The notes under the pieces are model-generated. The model was not told where the DNA came from. It saw only the letters and a list, made by a program, of their open reading frames with translations, and did not search any database. Positions 8,029-17,498 of a stretch of 64,000 bases of DNA are shown in pieces. The position numbers and the translations under genes were made by a program. Each line of letters starts with the position of its first letter. Positions within the stretch are counted from its first letter, which is position 1. Location of the stretch: positions 1 through 64,000 of the forward strand of contig JAFABI010000062.1 of NCBI GenBank assembly GCA_023426125.1, in the 5' to 3' direction. The stretch is from Bacillota bacterium (GTDB taxonomy: Bacteria > Bacillota > Clostridia > Acetivibrionales > DTU013).

Positions 8029-8325
8029 CTATTCCGGGTATGTTTCATCCTTTTCCTTGAATGTCCTTTTAAAAAGCTTTTTGACAGGCCTATAGAACGC
8101 CAATAGGATAAGAAAAATAAGAAGTATTATATAGTCGGGTATCCCCTTAAAATATATCACCGCTGTGGTGTATGTAGAACTGCCTTCACTTATAACCGGA
8201 CCTGGAATCGCCTGGGTTGAAACCGGACCTGAAACAGCAGCTTCTGCGCACATAACAAGGATTACTGTTAGCAGGCTTAAAATAAAATGCTTAAAAAAAT
8301 TCCAGGAGCAGAAAAACCTTCTCAA
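8029..8325 (-). CDS. small membrane protein of unknown function
   Basis: A 98-residue protein if translation begins at TTG (8325), which lies 6 bases after a TGGAGG site. The frame is open as far as 8400, but no ribosome binding site supports a longer form. An N-terminal hydrophobic segment (HFILSLLTVILVMCAEA) looks like a signal peptide or anchor, a Ser/Thr/Pro-rich stretch of about 35 residues follows, and a second membrane segment (IPDYIILLIFLILLAFY) leads to a basic cytoplasmic tail. No family is recognised. It is alone, convergent with the exporter operon. Confidence 0.6.
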   Translation of the reverse strand: MRRFFCSWNFFKHFILSLLTVILVMCAEAAVSGPVSTQAIPGPVISEGSSTYTTAVIYFKGIPDYIILLIFLILLAFYRPVKKLFKRTFKEKDETYPE

Positions 8326-8461
8326 CGCTAACCTCCATTCAACCACTATCGCCGGCTGCATAGACAGAATGAAAAAGCATCTTTTCACGCTATCCCCCAA
8401 TCCGGCTAAATCCGTCCAATTACCGAAAATGCCTGTCTTTTAGCTTCTTTTACCGTATTAC

Positions 8462-9649
8462 TTATTTATAAACGGTAAAAACCGTCTCTGTATCATCCGT
8501 TGTGATTTCTATATCTGTGCCGTTATATTTTTTCATGGCTTCCACACTGTTCCTTACGCCTCTCCCGAGACGCTCCACATAGCCTGCGTCATACAGGAAC
8601 TGGACAATCACCGGATTCCTGTGATACATTATTCCCTGCTTTATCTTGTCGATTGTAAGAGAATTGGGGATTCTTCCGGGACTTTTAAATTCAATTCTGT
8701 TTTCATATAGAACAACCGCTATGTTGCTGCCCGAAATTGTATAATCCCGGTGGGCTACGGAATTTACCAGCATTTCCCGCAACACGCCCATGGGATATTC
8801 GGTCAGGTCCTTTCTTTGAAGATCGTCATTAATCTCAAAACCGGATCTGAGCCATACCTTAAAATAGTCAAAAGCATTTTTAATATTATCAAACATATTC
8901 TCCTCAAAAAACTTATGATCCAGAACCGGATCGGACAGTTCCCTGCCCTTTATGGACATAAACCGGATCCCTGCCGCCGGTAGATACTTCTTCGGATTTT
9001 TGCCGAAAAGAAGCATGCCCGCAATTGTCGGAACTGCTTTTTCATCGTCTTCGCCTTTAACAACAAGATCGGAGTTGGAAAGCACCCTTTCCTTTTCACC
9101 GCCTGAGAAAATTTCCAGGTTTATTCCCCTGTATTGCCTGAAATAGTTTTCAATTTCGCTAAAGTCCAGATCATTCATCTTTGAGCCCGCAACCTGCGAT
9201 ATTTCATAATGAATGCTCCCGGAAGCCTGAAACAGCCTTAAGAGTTCCTCCCTTGAAGCTTCTCTGGACGTACTTCCATACCGGACAAAATAACAGTTTC
9301 TTCCGTTTACTCTGGTGTAGTAAGGCTTGTTGATCCCCTGATCCACTGTTACAACACTTATTTTTTTTCCGTCGATAAAAAGCTCTTCGTACCGGGGAAT
9401 CACCTGGGGAAAGACTTTGTTATAAAAGATGTTCATGATTCTTTCTTCGAATGCCTTGTCTTTTATACCGGTTATTCTTCTATCGTCGCCGACTCCGAAA
9501 AGGATCGTCCCTCCCTGGAAATTGAGAAATGCGATAATCTCTTTTGCGATTGAATCATTATGAGCTTCTTCCTCTTTGAATTCAACGACCGAGCTTTCAC
9601 CGTTTATTATCCATTTTTGGATTTCTTCCTTACCCGTCAACGTATTCAA
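8462..9649 (-). CDS. AlbA_2 (Schlafen-like) ATP-binding protein, putative regulator
   Basis: A 395-residue protein of the common bacterial family that joins an N-terminal AlbA_2/Schlafen domain (residues about 10-130, with ESSVVEFKEE and GGTILFGVGDDRRITG) to a C-terminal GHKL-type ATP-binding region (about 280-360, with REMLVNSVAHRDY and GRGVRNSVEAM). Members are annotated as transcriptional regulators or RNA/DNA-binding proteins, and some relatives act in phage defence. It is a single minus-strand gene between the small membrane protein and a degraded gene end, with no partner nuclease or toxin beside it. Family call is firm; function is open. Confidence 0.82.
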   Translation of the reverse strand: MNTLTGKEEIQKWIINGESSVVEFKEEEAHNDSIAKEIIAFLNFQGGTILFGVGDDRRITGIKDKAFEERIMNIFYNKVFPQVIPRYEELFIDGKKISVVTVDQGINKPYYTRVNGRNCYFVRYGSTSREASREELLRLFQASGSIHYEISQVAGSKMNDLDFSEIENYFRQYRGINLEIFSGGEKERVLSNSDLVVKGEDDEKAVPTIAGMLLFGKNPKKYLPAAGIRFMSIKGRELSDPVLDHKFFEENMFDNIKNAFDYFKVWLRSGFEINDDLQRKDLTEYPMGVLREMLVNSVAHRDYTISGSNIAVVLYENRIEFKSPGRIPNSLTIDKIKQGIMYHRNPVIVQFLYDAGYVERLGRGVRNSVEAMKKYNGTDIEITTDDTETVFTVYK

Positions 9650-9676
9650 CTCCCAACCATCGATTGGATATGCTTT

Positions 9677-9838
9677 TCATAATATCTCTATTATCTGGTA
9701 TTGCTCTGCCAAAATCAAGAGATTTTTCGTAAAGTACTCAGGCGGTGTTAAATTCCAGCAACCTATGATTACACTGACCGCAGGTATGCCAAGCTCTCTG
9801 GCCACAATAGCCGCATGGGACAAGGGAACAGCTACTCT
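9677..9838 (-). pseudogene. 3' remnant of a PEP-utilising (swivelling domain) enzyme
   Basis: Reading leftward, the segment encodes RVAVPLSHAAIVARELGIPA, the well-known phosphohistidine-domain motif of PEP synthase and pyruvate phosphate dikinase, followed by about 35 residues and a stop at 9677. No ATP-grasp or upstream domain is present, because the rhamnosidase gene ends right beside it. This is a truncated leftover of an older gene. The SHAAIVARE motif makes the identity convincing. Confidence 0.7.
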
Positions 9839-9839
9839 A

Positions 9840-12524
9840 CTATGGATGGAAAGGTTTTTTATAAAGTATTTTATAAGTCCCCGATAACAGTTCCATCACT
9901 TCAGTGCCATCGCCTGCGTTCTTTATAGTCATCCCCTGTGTTCCTGCCGTCAGTCCCGTTTTTTCAAACACCCGCTTTGAATATTGTTTTGGCGGATACA
10001 AAACGGCATGACAATTCACCGGTATGATAATATCAATGGAAAACAATCCCTCTTCCACCTTCCAATTGCATTCGATCCATCCGTATGGGGATTTGTGCCT
10101 GCACTTCACCCAATACAGCCCCTCTACAGGGTTTGGCCGCAGGATCGTATGCTTGAAGCCAGGTTCTTCAGGATCAGGATTGATTCCGGCCAGTCCTTTA
10201 TAAAACCAGGCACTTATATCGCTGAACATGTGATGATTCCGGGAACTGTTTCCTATCCATGTTTCCCAGAGAGTGGTCGCTCCCTGGACAATCCAATACC
10301 CCCAACCCGGGTAATCGGTTTGTTCGGCAATTGCATATGCCAGATCAGCTCTTCCCAGATCATTCAGTGAATGCATGACATATTTGGCGCCAAGGATTCC
10401 GCAGTCAATATGGCGGTTTGCCTTTTCCACCTGTTCAACCAGCCTCTCAAAAACCTTCTGCTTCTCATCCTCATTTACAAGTCCTTGATACAACGCAGTA
10501 GCCATTGAGGTCTGACATTCCCCTGTTACATTCCCGGTTGTGACGTCCAGAAATTCTCTGCGGAAGGCATTTCGTATGTTATCAGCCAGTTTGGAATACA
10601 TTGCTTTATCGTCCGGCTTTTCCAATATTTCCGCAATCCTTGCAGCAATTACCGCATCCGCATAGTAATACGCCGTATCAGTCACCGCCGAAGGACACGC
10701 ACTATATTCGGGGCCGCTTCCTGGCGGGCACCAGTCCCCAAGCCCGAAATCAACAATATATCCGTCCGACATCGATGCCATATAATCAATATACTTTTCC
10801 ATATTGCCGTACATGGTTTCAAGAATGGATTTATCGCCGCAGTAGAGATACATGTACCAGGGAATAAGAATAATGGCGCTGTCCCATGCCGGTCCGCTGC
10901 CCCAATTGTATCCCCAGCCTCCTGTCGGGACAATCCCCGGCAGTTGTCCGCTTGGCCTTTGCACATCCCGGAAATCATTCATCCATTTGGTGTATGCCGT
11001 CAACGGATTAAAGTTTAGCAGCACCTGTTCGGCAGAAAGGGAGGCATCTCCTGTCCAGGCGTTTTTTTCCCTATGGGGGCAATCTGTAGGAATACTGTGA
11101 TAATTTGTAAGTGTGGACCACCGGGCACATTGCTGGATTTTATTCAGCAGCTCATCGGAGCATTCAAAGGAGCCGAAGGAATCAAGAGCAGTATGAACGA
11201 CCCTTCCACTGAGATCGGCAAGAGTCGGGGTTCCCGGAAAACCTTCTACCTGCACATATTGAAAGCCATGATACGTAAAGCGAGGCTCCCAGGTTTCCAG
11301 GCCTCCACCCTTGAGAATATACTTATCCGTTTGAAATTCTCCGCTATTTACATAAATATTTATATTTGTCTGATCGATCAACCCGTCTTCCGTCAGCTTT
11401 TCAGCATATTTTAGCATAATCTCCGTACCGGACAGCCCGCTTACCGTGATTTGCGCCCACCCTGATATATTCTGACCAAAGTCATAGACCCATATCTCCG
11501 GTTTGATTTGCTTCAACCCTACAGGCTTTATTGTCCCTGTAACCTTTATTGGCGGCATCTGTGAAGATTTAAGCAATCCCCCGGGGCTTCTTGAAATCCG
11601 CGCCTTTTTCCACTCACCGTCATCATAACCCTGTCTGTTCCAGCCCGGTTTTTCAAGGCGGGCATCGTAAAATTCGCCATTTCTCAATCCGTCAAAGATT
11701 ATGGGACCGGCAGATACCTTCCATCCACTGTCACTTATTACTGTTAGCTCATCTCCGCCGGCAAGGGTAATATGTACCTGTATAATCAGCTTTGGATGAT
11801 GCCGCCATGGAGCCTGCCTGTAATCCCAAACCTCTGAAGTGAAGCAATTGTACCATCCGTTGCCCAGCATGACCCCTATTACATTCTCACCCAGGTCAAA
11901 AGCTTCTGTAATATCATAGGAATTGTAAAGCACGGTTTTATCATATCTGGTAAACGCAGGAGAAAGCACATCATCTCCGATTTTCATTCCGTTGATATAC
12001 AGCTCATAATAACCAAGTCCGCAAACATACGCCCGGGCGGACACTACCTTTTTCTCCACAAAAAAGGTTTTCCTGAACAGCGGCACTGGCACTGCATGAT
12101 CAACATCAGTCCCACCCAACGGGCTGCAAATCCATTTTGCGTTCCAGTCATGCTCATGCAAAAGCCCCATTTCAAAGAACGCCGCTTCACTCCAGTCTGT
12201 CCGGCGGCTGTACCGGTCCTTTACAGCTGCCTTCCACCAGCACTGCTGCCTTGATTCCAGAGGTTTCCCCCCATAAGGAATACCAATGGATGTATCGGAA
12301 TCAACCCACCCTGTATCCCACAGGTCCGCCTTCCCCTCCATAAGCAAATCAGGCCTGCTTGCTGCCAAAATCCTGAATGCCGTCTGACATTGCCCATTAT
12401 CCCCGGAAGTAAGCTCCCAGCCGAGCATTGGAATTTCTGTATCCACACCGATGGGATTTGTCACATGATTGCACTTCAAACCGCCTATTCTGATTTTGCA
12501 ATTTTCATAAATGCTCTCAGCCAT
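9840..12524 (-). CDS. alpha-L-rhamnosidase, GH78
   Basis: An 894-residue enzyme that releases terminal rhamnose from oligosaccharides such as pectin or glycoside side chains. The family layout is present: an N-terminal beta-sandwich (GLKCNHVTNPIGVD), further beta domains to about residue 430, an (alpha/alpha)6 barrel and a C-terminal beta domain. Visible catalytic-region motifs are TDCPHREKNAWTGDA, with the general-acid glutamate, and RNHHMFSDISAWFYKGLAGI. There is no signal peptide, so it acts in the cytoplasm on imported oligosaccharides. It overlaps the end of the response regulator gene by 8 bases and has a good ribosome binding site (AAAGGAG), making it the last gene of the two-component/transport locus. 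Confidence 0.92.
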   Translation of the reverse strand: MAESIYENCKIRIGGLKCNHVTNPIGVDTEIPMLGWELTSGDNGQCQTAFRILAASRPDLLMEGKADLWDTGWVDSDTSIGIPYGGKPLESRQQCWWKAAVKDRYSRRTDWSEAAFFEMGLLHEHDWNAKWICSPLGGTDVDHAVPVPLFRKTFFVEKKVVSARAYVCGLGYYELYINGMKIGDDVLSPAFTRYDKTVLYNSYDITEAFDLGENVIGVMLGNGWYNCFTSEVWDYRQAPWRHHPKLIIQVHITLAGGDELTVISDSGWKVSAGPIIFDGLRNGEFYDARLEKPGWNRQGYDDGEWKKARISRSPGGLLKSSQMPPIKVTGTIKPVGLKQIKPEIWVYDFGQNISGWAQITVSGLSGTEIMLKYAEKLTEDGLIDQTNINIYVNSGEFQTDKYILKGGGLETWEPRFTYHGFQYVQVEGFPGTPTLADLSGRVVHTALDSFGSFECSDELLNKIQQCARWSTLTNYHSIPTDCPHREKNAWTGDASLSAEQVLLNFNPLTAYTKWMNDFRDVQRPSGQLPGIVPTGGWGYNWGSGPAWDSAIILIPWYMYLYCGDKSILETMYGNMEKYIDYMASMSDGYIVDFGLGDWCPPGSGPEYSACPSAVTDTAYYYADAVIAARIAEILEKPDDKAMYSKLADNIRNAFRREFLDVTTGNVTGECQTSMATALYQGLVNEDEKQKVFERLVEQVEKANRHIDCGILGAKYVMHSLNDLGRADLAYAIAEQTDYPGWGYWIVQGATTLWETWIGNSSRNHHMFSDISAWFYKGLAGINPDPEEPGFKHTILRPNPVEGLYWVKCRHKSPYGWIECNWKVEEGLFSIDIIIPVNCHAVLYPPKQYSKRVFEKTGLTAGTQGMTIKNAGDGTEVMELLSGTYKILYKKPFHP

Positions 12525-14220
12525 TCACGCATCTCCTTTCTTTATTCTTATGCAAATAGTCCCTGTATTCCTGGGGCGACATTCCGGTAATTTTTTTTAT
12601 AAACCGGTTGAAATAAGTTCTCGACCTCAAGCCTATTTCTTTTGCTATCTCATTCATGCTTGAACGATTGCCTTCTAAAAGGTTTTTTGCCTTATCAAAC
12701 CTGATTCTTCCCGTATAGTCATTCAATGTTTCATGCGCAGTTTTACTGTATAGCCGGGAAAGGTAGGTCGGATTATAGCCTGTGACCTCCGAAAGCTTTA
12801 TAAGTGAAACATCTCCGGTAATATTATTCCGGATATATTCATTGATAAATTGCACCAAATTCAGTGAACGATTCCCCATATCCTGTACACGTAAATCCAT
12901 AAACTCATTCGCAAGCCTATACAGGTAATCAATGGATTCGTTCCAGGAGTTACGGCTATCAATTTTAAAAAGACCGTCGACATCTATTTTAAACGCAGTT
13001 CTCTCCGATATTTCCCTGCCGTTTATATATGAAAGCAGCATTAACGCTACTGAATAGTATATCTCCCGGGTTATATGATCGTTTTGGTCCTTTACTTTTC
13101 TCAGGTCTTTGCAAATATCTCCAAGTCCTTCGAAGAATTTATCCCTATCGCCCTTTTCCAGATATGTCGCAAGAAGATTTAACGAATTAAGCTTCATACG
13201 GCTTTTTTTGAGTTCTGCATCAAGGCCGGCGGGATTCGCATTTACCTGCCCTTCATGAAATCTATCAGTGATAATCGCTCCTTTTTCATCCGCACCGCAA
13301 TGAACAAGCATACGAAGCATATGGTAGTATTTTTCATGGAGTTGATCAAATTGTAGAAACGTGCTGCTGATAACAAAAGATAAGACCAAATTCATATTTC
13401 CAGTGCAGGATTGCTGCACAAATTCCAGCGTACCTTTCGCATAAGTGATGTAGTACTCGTATGACAGCGCCTCCTTTTGCTTCTCATTCCTTTCATCCAC
13501 TTTGGGTTGTAAAAGCAGTATAATCCTTTCATCACAGTATTCCATCTGGAAACAATTGAAATACCGGTCTAAATAGTGTGCCATAATCCCTCTGACTGTA
13601 CGGTTATAATCATGACGGTCAACAATGTTTGCACTTTCAGGAATACCGTCAATCTTTCCTGTAATCAATAAAAAGGGGGCTTCAACATCCATTTTGAGGT
13701 TCACTCTGCTCAATTGCCTGATGATGTCTTCCTTTTTGCAATTACCCCCGTTAAGTATACCAAGTACAAGCTCCTTCTGCACAGATCTCATTGAATCATA
13801 AAGCCTGTCCTGTGCTTCACTCAGCAGCTGAAGATCTTTCAGTTCCTTGTCCAGTTCCCGTACTGCCTTTTTTACTGTTTCAAGTATGCGGTCATCATCT
13901 TCTGTCTTGAGTACATACCCTGTGACATTACTCTGAATAGCTTCATATGCATAGTCAAACTCAGCATGGGCTGTAAGCATGATGATTTTGCATGCAGGCC
14001 AGTTTTGCCTGACTTTTTGAGCCAGCGTTATTCCGCTGATTTCCGGCATACAGATATCCGTGACCATAATGTCGATTCGGGCTCTGTTAAGCCAATTCAG
14101 CGCTTCGGGTACGGAATATGCCCGGTATGTTTCCAGCTCAATACCTGCCTGCGTTTCAATTATTTCGGATATCCAATCCACAATATACGGTTCATCATCC
14201 ACAATCAGCAATCTATACAT
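12517..14220 (-). CDS. YesN-type response regulator with AraC DNA-binding domain
   Basis: A 567-residue regulator. The receiver domain carries VDDEPY near the start and the phosphoacceptor aspartate in IMVTDICMPEISG. A long middle region of about 300 residues is typical of large YesN proteins. The C-terminus is a double helix-turn-helix of AraC type (EIAKEIGLRSRTYFNRFIKK, then GMSPQEYRDYL). The ATG at 14220 is preferred because it lies one base past the kinase stop and is properly spaced from GGGGAGG; an upstream ATG at 14241 would sit inside the kinase gene. With the kinase it probably controls the neighbouring transporter and glycosidases in response to an outside sugar. Confidence 0.9.
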   Translation of the reverse strand: MYRLLIVDDEPYIVDWISEIIETQAGIELETYRAYSVPEALNWLNRARIDIMVTDICMPEISGITLAQKVRQNWPACKIIMLTAHAEFDYAYEAIQSNVTGYVLKTEDDDRILETVKKAVRELDKELKDLQLLSEAQDRLYDSMRSVQKELVLGILNGGNCKKEDIIRQLSRVNLKMDVEAPFLLITGKIDGIPESANIVDRHDYNRTVRGIMAHYLDRYFNCFQMEYCDERIILLLQPKVDERNEKQKEALSYEYYITYAKGTLEFVQQSCTGNMNLVLSFVISSTFLQFDQLHEKYYHMLRMLVHCGADEKGAIITDRFHEGQVNANPAGLDAELKKSRMKLNSLNLLATYLEKGDRDKFFEGLGDICKDLRKVKDQNDHITREIYYSVALMLLSYINGREISERTAFKIDVDGLFKIDSRNSWNESIDYLYRLANEFMDLRVQDMGNRSLNLVQFINEYIRNNITGDVSLIKLSEVTGYNPTYLSRLYSKTAHETLNDYTGRIRFDKAKNLLEGNRSSMNEIAKEIGLRSRTYFNRFIKKITGMSPQEYRDYLHKNKERRCVNG

Positions 14221-14221
14221 A

Positions 14222-15964
14222 TCACCCATCCTCCCCGGCAATGATATTGATTACGACCATCAATCCCCCAAGTTCACTCCGGGATACCATAAGTCCGCTT
14301 TTTCCGCCGTATTTCAATTTTATTCTTCTATGAACATTGATAAAGCCGGTAATTTCAGCATTATACCCTTCATCCGTTATTTTTTTTCTCAAATAGTCAA
14401 TATCCTCATCGCTTATACTGTTTCCATTATCCTCAATGATGATCTTCACCCCGGGACCGTTGTCATCAAAACAGACACGTATGAAACCATCCGTGCCGAT
14501 ATCTCTCATGCCGTGTTCAATAGCATTTTCGAGGACCGGTTGCAGTATCATGCGCGGAACTAGAATATCATTGAACCCGTCCGCCAGCAGTCCGAATTCT
14601 ATTGTAAGCCGCCCGCAAAAGCGCATTGTCTGGATCTCGGTATAGTTTTTTGCATGTTCCACTTCCTTGTGGAGAAAAACTTCATCCGAAGCATTCCTGG
14701 TGATGTACTGAAAATACCTTCCCATATACATTGAAAGATTTGCAGCATTTTCACGATCTTCTTCCTTTATCATTCTGTGAAGAATGAAATAGCTGTTATA
14801 CATGAAATGCGGGTTTATCTGGGCTTGAAGCTGCTTCAGTTCCATTTTCTTTGCAAGTATTTCCTGTACATACACCTTTTCTATAAGCTCATCGAGCCTT
14901 GAAACCATCTTATTGAAGCCATCATACAAGTTCATAAATTCATTGGCTGTTTTATAACGGATACTTACCTTCAAGTCTCCTTTCTCAACGTTTCGGAACG
15001 CATTCAATATTTTTTTGATAGGATTATGCACAAACTTATATGTTGAGAAAGAATAAAAGAGAAGGACCAGGACCGACAGCAGGAAAAACAACCAGAGGAA
15101 GCCCCTGTACCGGTCGGGTATTTTGAACATGCTTTGCAGAGGAATAAACTCCAATACCGATAGGTTCAAATAGTCAGAAAATTCATGGACCATGAAGTAT
15201 TTCTTACTGTCTATTTCTATGGCTCCTTCCGCTTTTTCGGAATCGTCCCCTGTTTGAAGCTTTGACAAAATAGCTTTATAGTCAACGCTATTTTCTGTAC
15301 CGGTTATGCATTTATCAGCAGTGTGATCAAACAACACGATATGGCTGTCGGAATATGTATTGGAAATCATCATCGAATTATCCAGAGCTTTATCTGATAA
15401 TTGTATTTCTACCAGATATACAGGTTTTTTCAAATTTTTATTAACGCTCGTGAGGGGGAACGGCATTAATAGAATCGTTTTTGAGTCGTTGAAAATAACG
15501 GGGTACGGTACATCCAGCATGGAAAGCAATCGATTAAAATCATTTTCATTGAAATCCAGATATCCGCTGTTTGCAGATATTTTTTTATCCAGCCCCGGTA
15601 TGTGTATTGTTACGTCATGAATGAAGCTGCTGCTGTTTTTCATAATAATCAGACGCTGCTGCACATTTGACACCATAATATAATAATCATATTCGGGAAC
15701 GAACTTGTATTCATTGATAAACTGGTTCAGAATCCTGTCATTCATTATGCTGCCCTGCAACATTTTTATCCTGTATATTTCCGATTCCAGATTATTCTTC
15801 AAAAAATTCACCCGGGATAGAGCCGTGTTCTTTATTTCTGTCTTAATGGCATTTTCACCCCAGGTAAATATTAATGTTCCAAACAGATATATTGGAATCA
15901 AAATAAATAAGAAGGACAAAAAGAGTCTTGAAAATATTGAGTTGAGATAATGTTTCTTCAGCAT
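14222..15964 (-). CDS. YesM-type sensor histidine kinase
   Basis: A 580-residue membrane kinase. Membrane segments lie near residues 10-35 and 285-310, enclosing an extracellular sensor of about 250 residues. HAMP follows, then the characteristic His_kinase box QINPHFMYNSYFILHRMI, and a C-terminal ATP-binding domain (LQPVLENAIEHGM, IEDNGNSI). YesM kinases detect extracellular oligosaccharides and signal to YesN-type regulators, here the next gene. It follows the sialidase-like gene by 71 bases and belongs to the same minus-strand block. Confidence 0.9.
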   Translation of the reverse strand: MLKKHYLNSIFSRLFLSFLFILIPIYLFGTLIFTWGENAIKTEIKNTALSRVNFLKNNLESEIYRIKMLQGSIMNDRILNQFINEYKFVPEYDYYIMVSNVQQRLIIMKNSSSFIHDVTIHIPGLDKKISANSGYLDFNENDFNRLLSMLDVPYPVIFNDSKTILLMPFPLTSVNKNLKKPVYLVEIQLSDKALDNSMMISNTYSDSHIVLFDHTADKCITGTENSVDYKAILSKLQTGDDSEKAEGAIEIDSKKYFMVHEFSDYLNLSVLEFIPLQSMFKIPDRYRGFLWLFFLLSVLVLLFYSFSTYKFVHNPIKKILNAFRNVEKGDLKVSIRYKTANEFMNLYDGFNKMVSRLDELIEKVYVQEILAKKMELKQLQAQINPHFMYNSYFILHRMIKEEDRENAANLSMYMGRYFQYITRNASDEVFLHKEVEHAKNYTEIQTMRFCGRLTIEFGLLADGFNDILVPRMILQPVLENAIEHGMRDIGTDGFIRVCFDDNGPGVKIIIEDNGNSISDEDIDYLRKKITDEGYNAEITGFINVHRRIKLKYGGKSGLMVSRSELGGLMVVINIIAGEDG

Positions 15965-16035
15965 TGTTAATTTATCCCCAATTTTTTCTAATACGCTTTC
16001 CCCATGTTATACAGACGCTTTATTACTTGCCTGTT

Positions 16036-17457
16036 TCAGACCATATTCCTGAAGTCCTCGATCCTGTGAAATGTCAAGTGGTTGGCATTGTGAAAACTAT
16101 CCGCTCCATTGATTGCCGTACGGGAAACTGCCAGGATGTCGTTTTCATCAATTATCCAGTCAAGATACTGGAAAGCGGCTTCGGTATGGTCTTCCGGCCA
16201 TCCGTTATCCTGTAAATTAATTACATCCCTAACCAGATCCCATTTCTCCAGATCATCGGAGCAGACTAAGGTTACGATGTTCCGCTGCTTTATATCGTTT
16301 AATGTCACCCTATTTACCAGAGCCCAATACTTTTGGCTTTTTTTATCCTGCTGAACTGTAAACTTTGATGAATTTCCATGGAACTTTACCGTCCTGATGA
16401 ATGCGGGATAAGCTGAAGGATTACCGCTGTCTATGCGAAAGAGCGCCGTTAACCCATAATCCGGAAGATTGGCAGCCGGTATATACCTTGGAACTATTAC
16501 AAGCCCGCCATCAGGCGAAACTACGACGTTGCCTTCCAGTACTGAACCCGGCCCACCAGGATTATATAGAGGAAATGGCGACACAGTCCAGTTTTTGGGT
16601 TCTGAAATGTCCGAATCTTCCGGAACAGAAGCAATACCATGAACATAGCCTTTATTTTCCCACAAATAATCGATTACAGTCCAAAGACGGCCTTTATACG
16701 GCACTACCGGCATTGGCCCCTTGTGCGGTGCTCCTTCGCCGCAGCTTTTTCCGGGCAATATTGACCTCGGCGCAGTCCAGGTTTCGCCTCCGTCATCCGA
16801 ACGGCCAATAAGCAGTTCCCCATACTCGGTACTCATAGACAGCATGTATAACGCCTCTTTATGAATGAAGAGCTTTCCCCAGAAACATGGATACAAATCC
16901 GTCAGATACTCCCAGCTCGCCCCGCCGTCTTCCGACCTGTAAATTTTGCTCAGATTTTGATCGGCTCCTATGGCAAAAAGATCATGGGATGCGACAAGCC
17001 TGCCGTCACCAAGCTTTACTATGGAAGGACTTCCGATAAAATGCCCGGCAAGCCGGTATGAAGGATCGTTAGGATGCACATAATTGATTATTACCCCAGG
17101 AACTGTGCCGGTCCTGAATAATCTGGCATGGCTTTTTCCCAGGATCCTGCCTGTAGCGGGATCTTCAGCCGACACATAAACTTCATAATCAACACCATTA
17201 TGAAGACGGTCGATTTCGACTCTTCCAACCGGGTCATTTCCGCATACAGTCTCCTTTATACCGGTATCTCCCCTCTTTTTATATGCAACTTTATAATATG
17301 CTTTATCATTTATTTCATTTATATCCTTGTCTGACCATTCGATCGACACGGAAGCGTCTCCAGGGATTATCCTTACAATATCGATACATCCCAGGTTAGA
17401 TAAACTGTCGTCTTCCAGGGTAAGGCTTCTGCAGGACCAGGCATTCATACCGCTCAT
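16036..17457 (-). CDS. sialidase-like BNR/Asp-box protein with N-terminal fibronectin III domain
   Basis: A 473-residue protein. Residues about 25-125 look like a fibronectin type III domain. The remainder is a six-bladed propeller with Asp boxes (SEDGGASW and SDDGGETW) and VKLGDGRLVASHD. Such proteins are usually labelled exo-alpha-sialidase, but many members have other or unknown glycosidase activity, and the arginine triad cannot be assigned by eye. There is no signal peptide, so it should act inside the cell. It is transcribed directly after the LplB/LplC-like permeases, which suggests that it acts on the sugar they import. The start is fixed by AAGGAGA. Confidence 0.75.
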   Translation of the reverse strand: MSGMNAWSCRSLTLEDDSLSNLGCIDIVRIIPGDASVSIEWSDKDINEINDKAYYKVAYKKRGDTGIKETVCGNDPVGRVEIDRLHNGVDYEVYVSAEDPATGRILGKSHARLFRTGTVPGVIINYVHPNDPSYRLAGHFIGSPSIVKLGDGRLVASHDLFAIGADQNLSKIYRSEDGGASWEYLTDLYPCFWGKLFIHKEALYMLSMSTEYGELLIGRSDDGGETWTAPRSILPGKSCGEGAPHKGPMPVVPYKGRLWTVIDYLWENKGYVHGIASVPEDSDISEPKNWTVSPFPLYNPGGPGSVLEGNVVVSPDGGLVIVPRYIPAANLPDYGLTALFRIDSGNPSAYPAFIRTVKFHGNSSKFTVQQDKKSQKYWALVNRVTLNDIKQRNIVTLVCSDDLEKWDLVRDVINLQDNGWPEDHTEAAFQYLDWIIDENDILAVSRTAINGADSFHNANHLTFHRIEDFRNMV

Positions 17458-17498
17458 TTTTGACTTCTCCTTTTTCTTAATTTATGTTATATCATTCA

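Noticed and set aside
8462..9649. Phage-defence island around the AlbA_2 protein
   Set aside because: There is no nuclease, helicase or toxin partner nearby; its neighbours are a small membrane protein and a gene relic.
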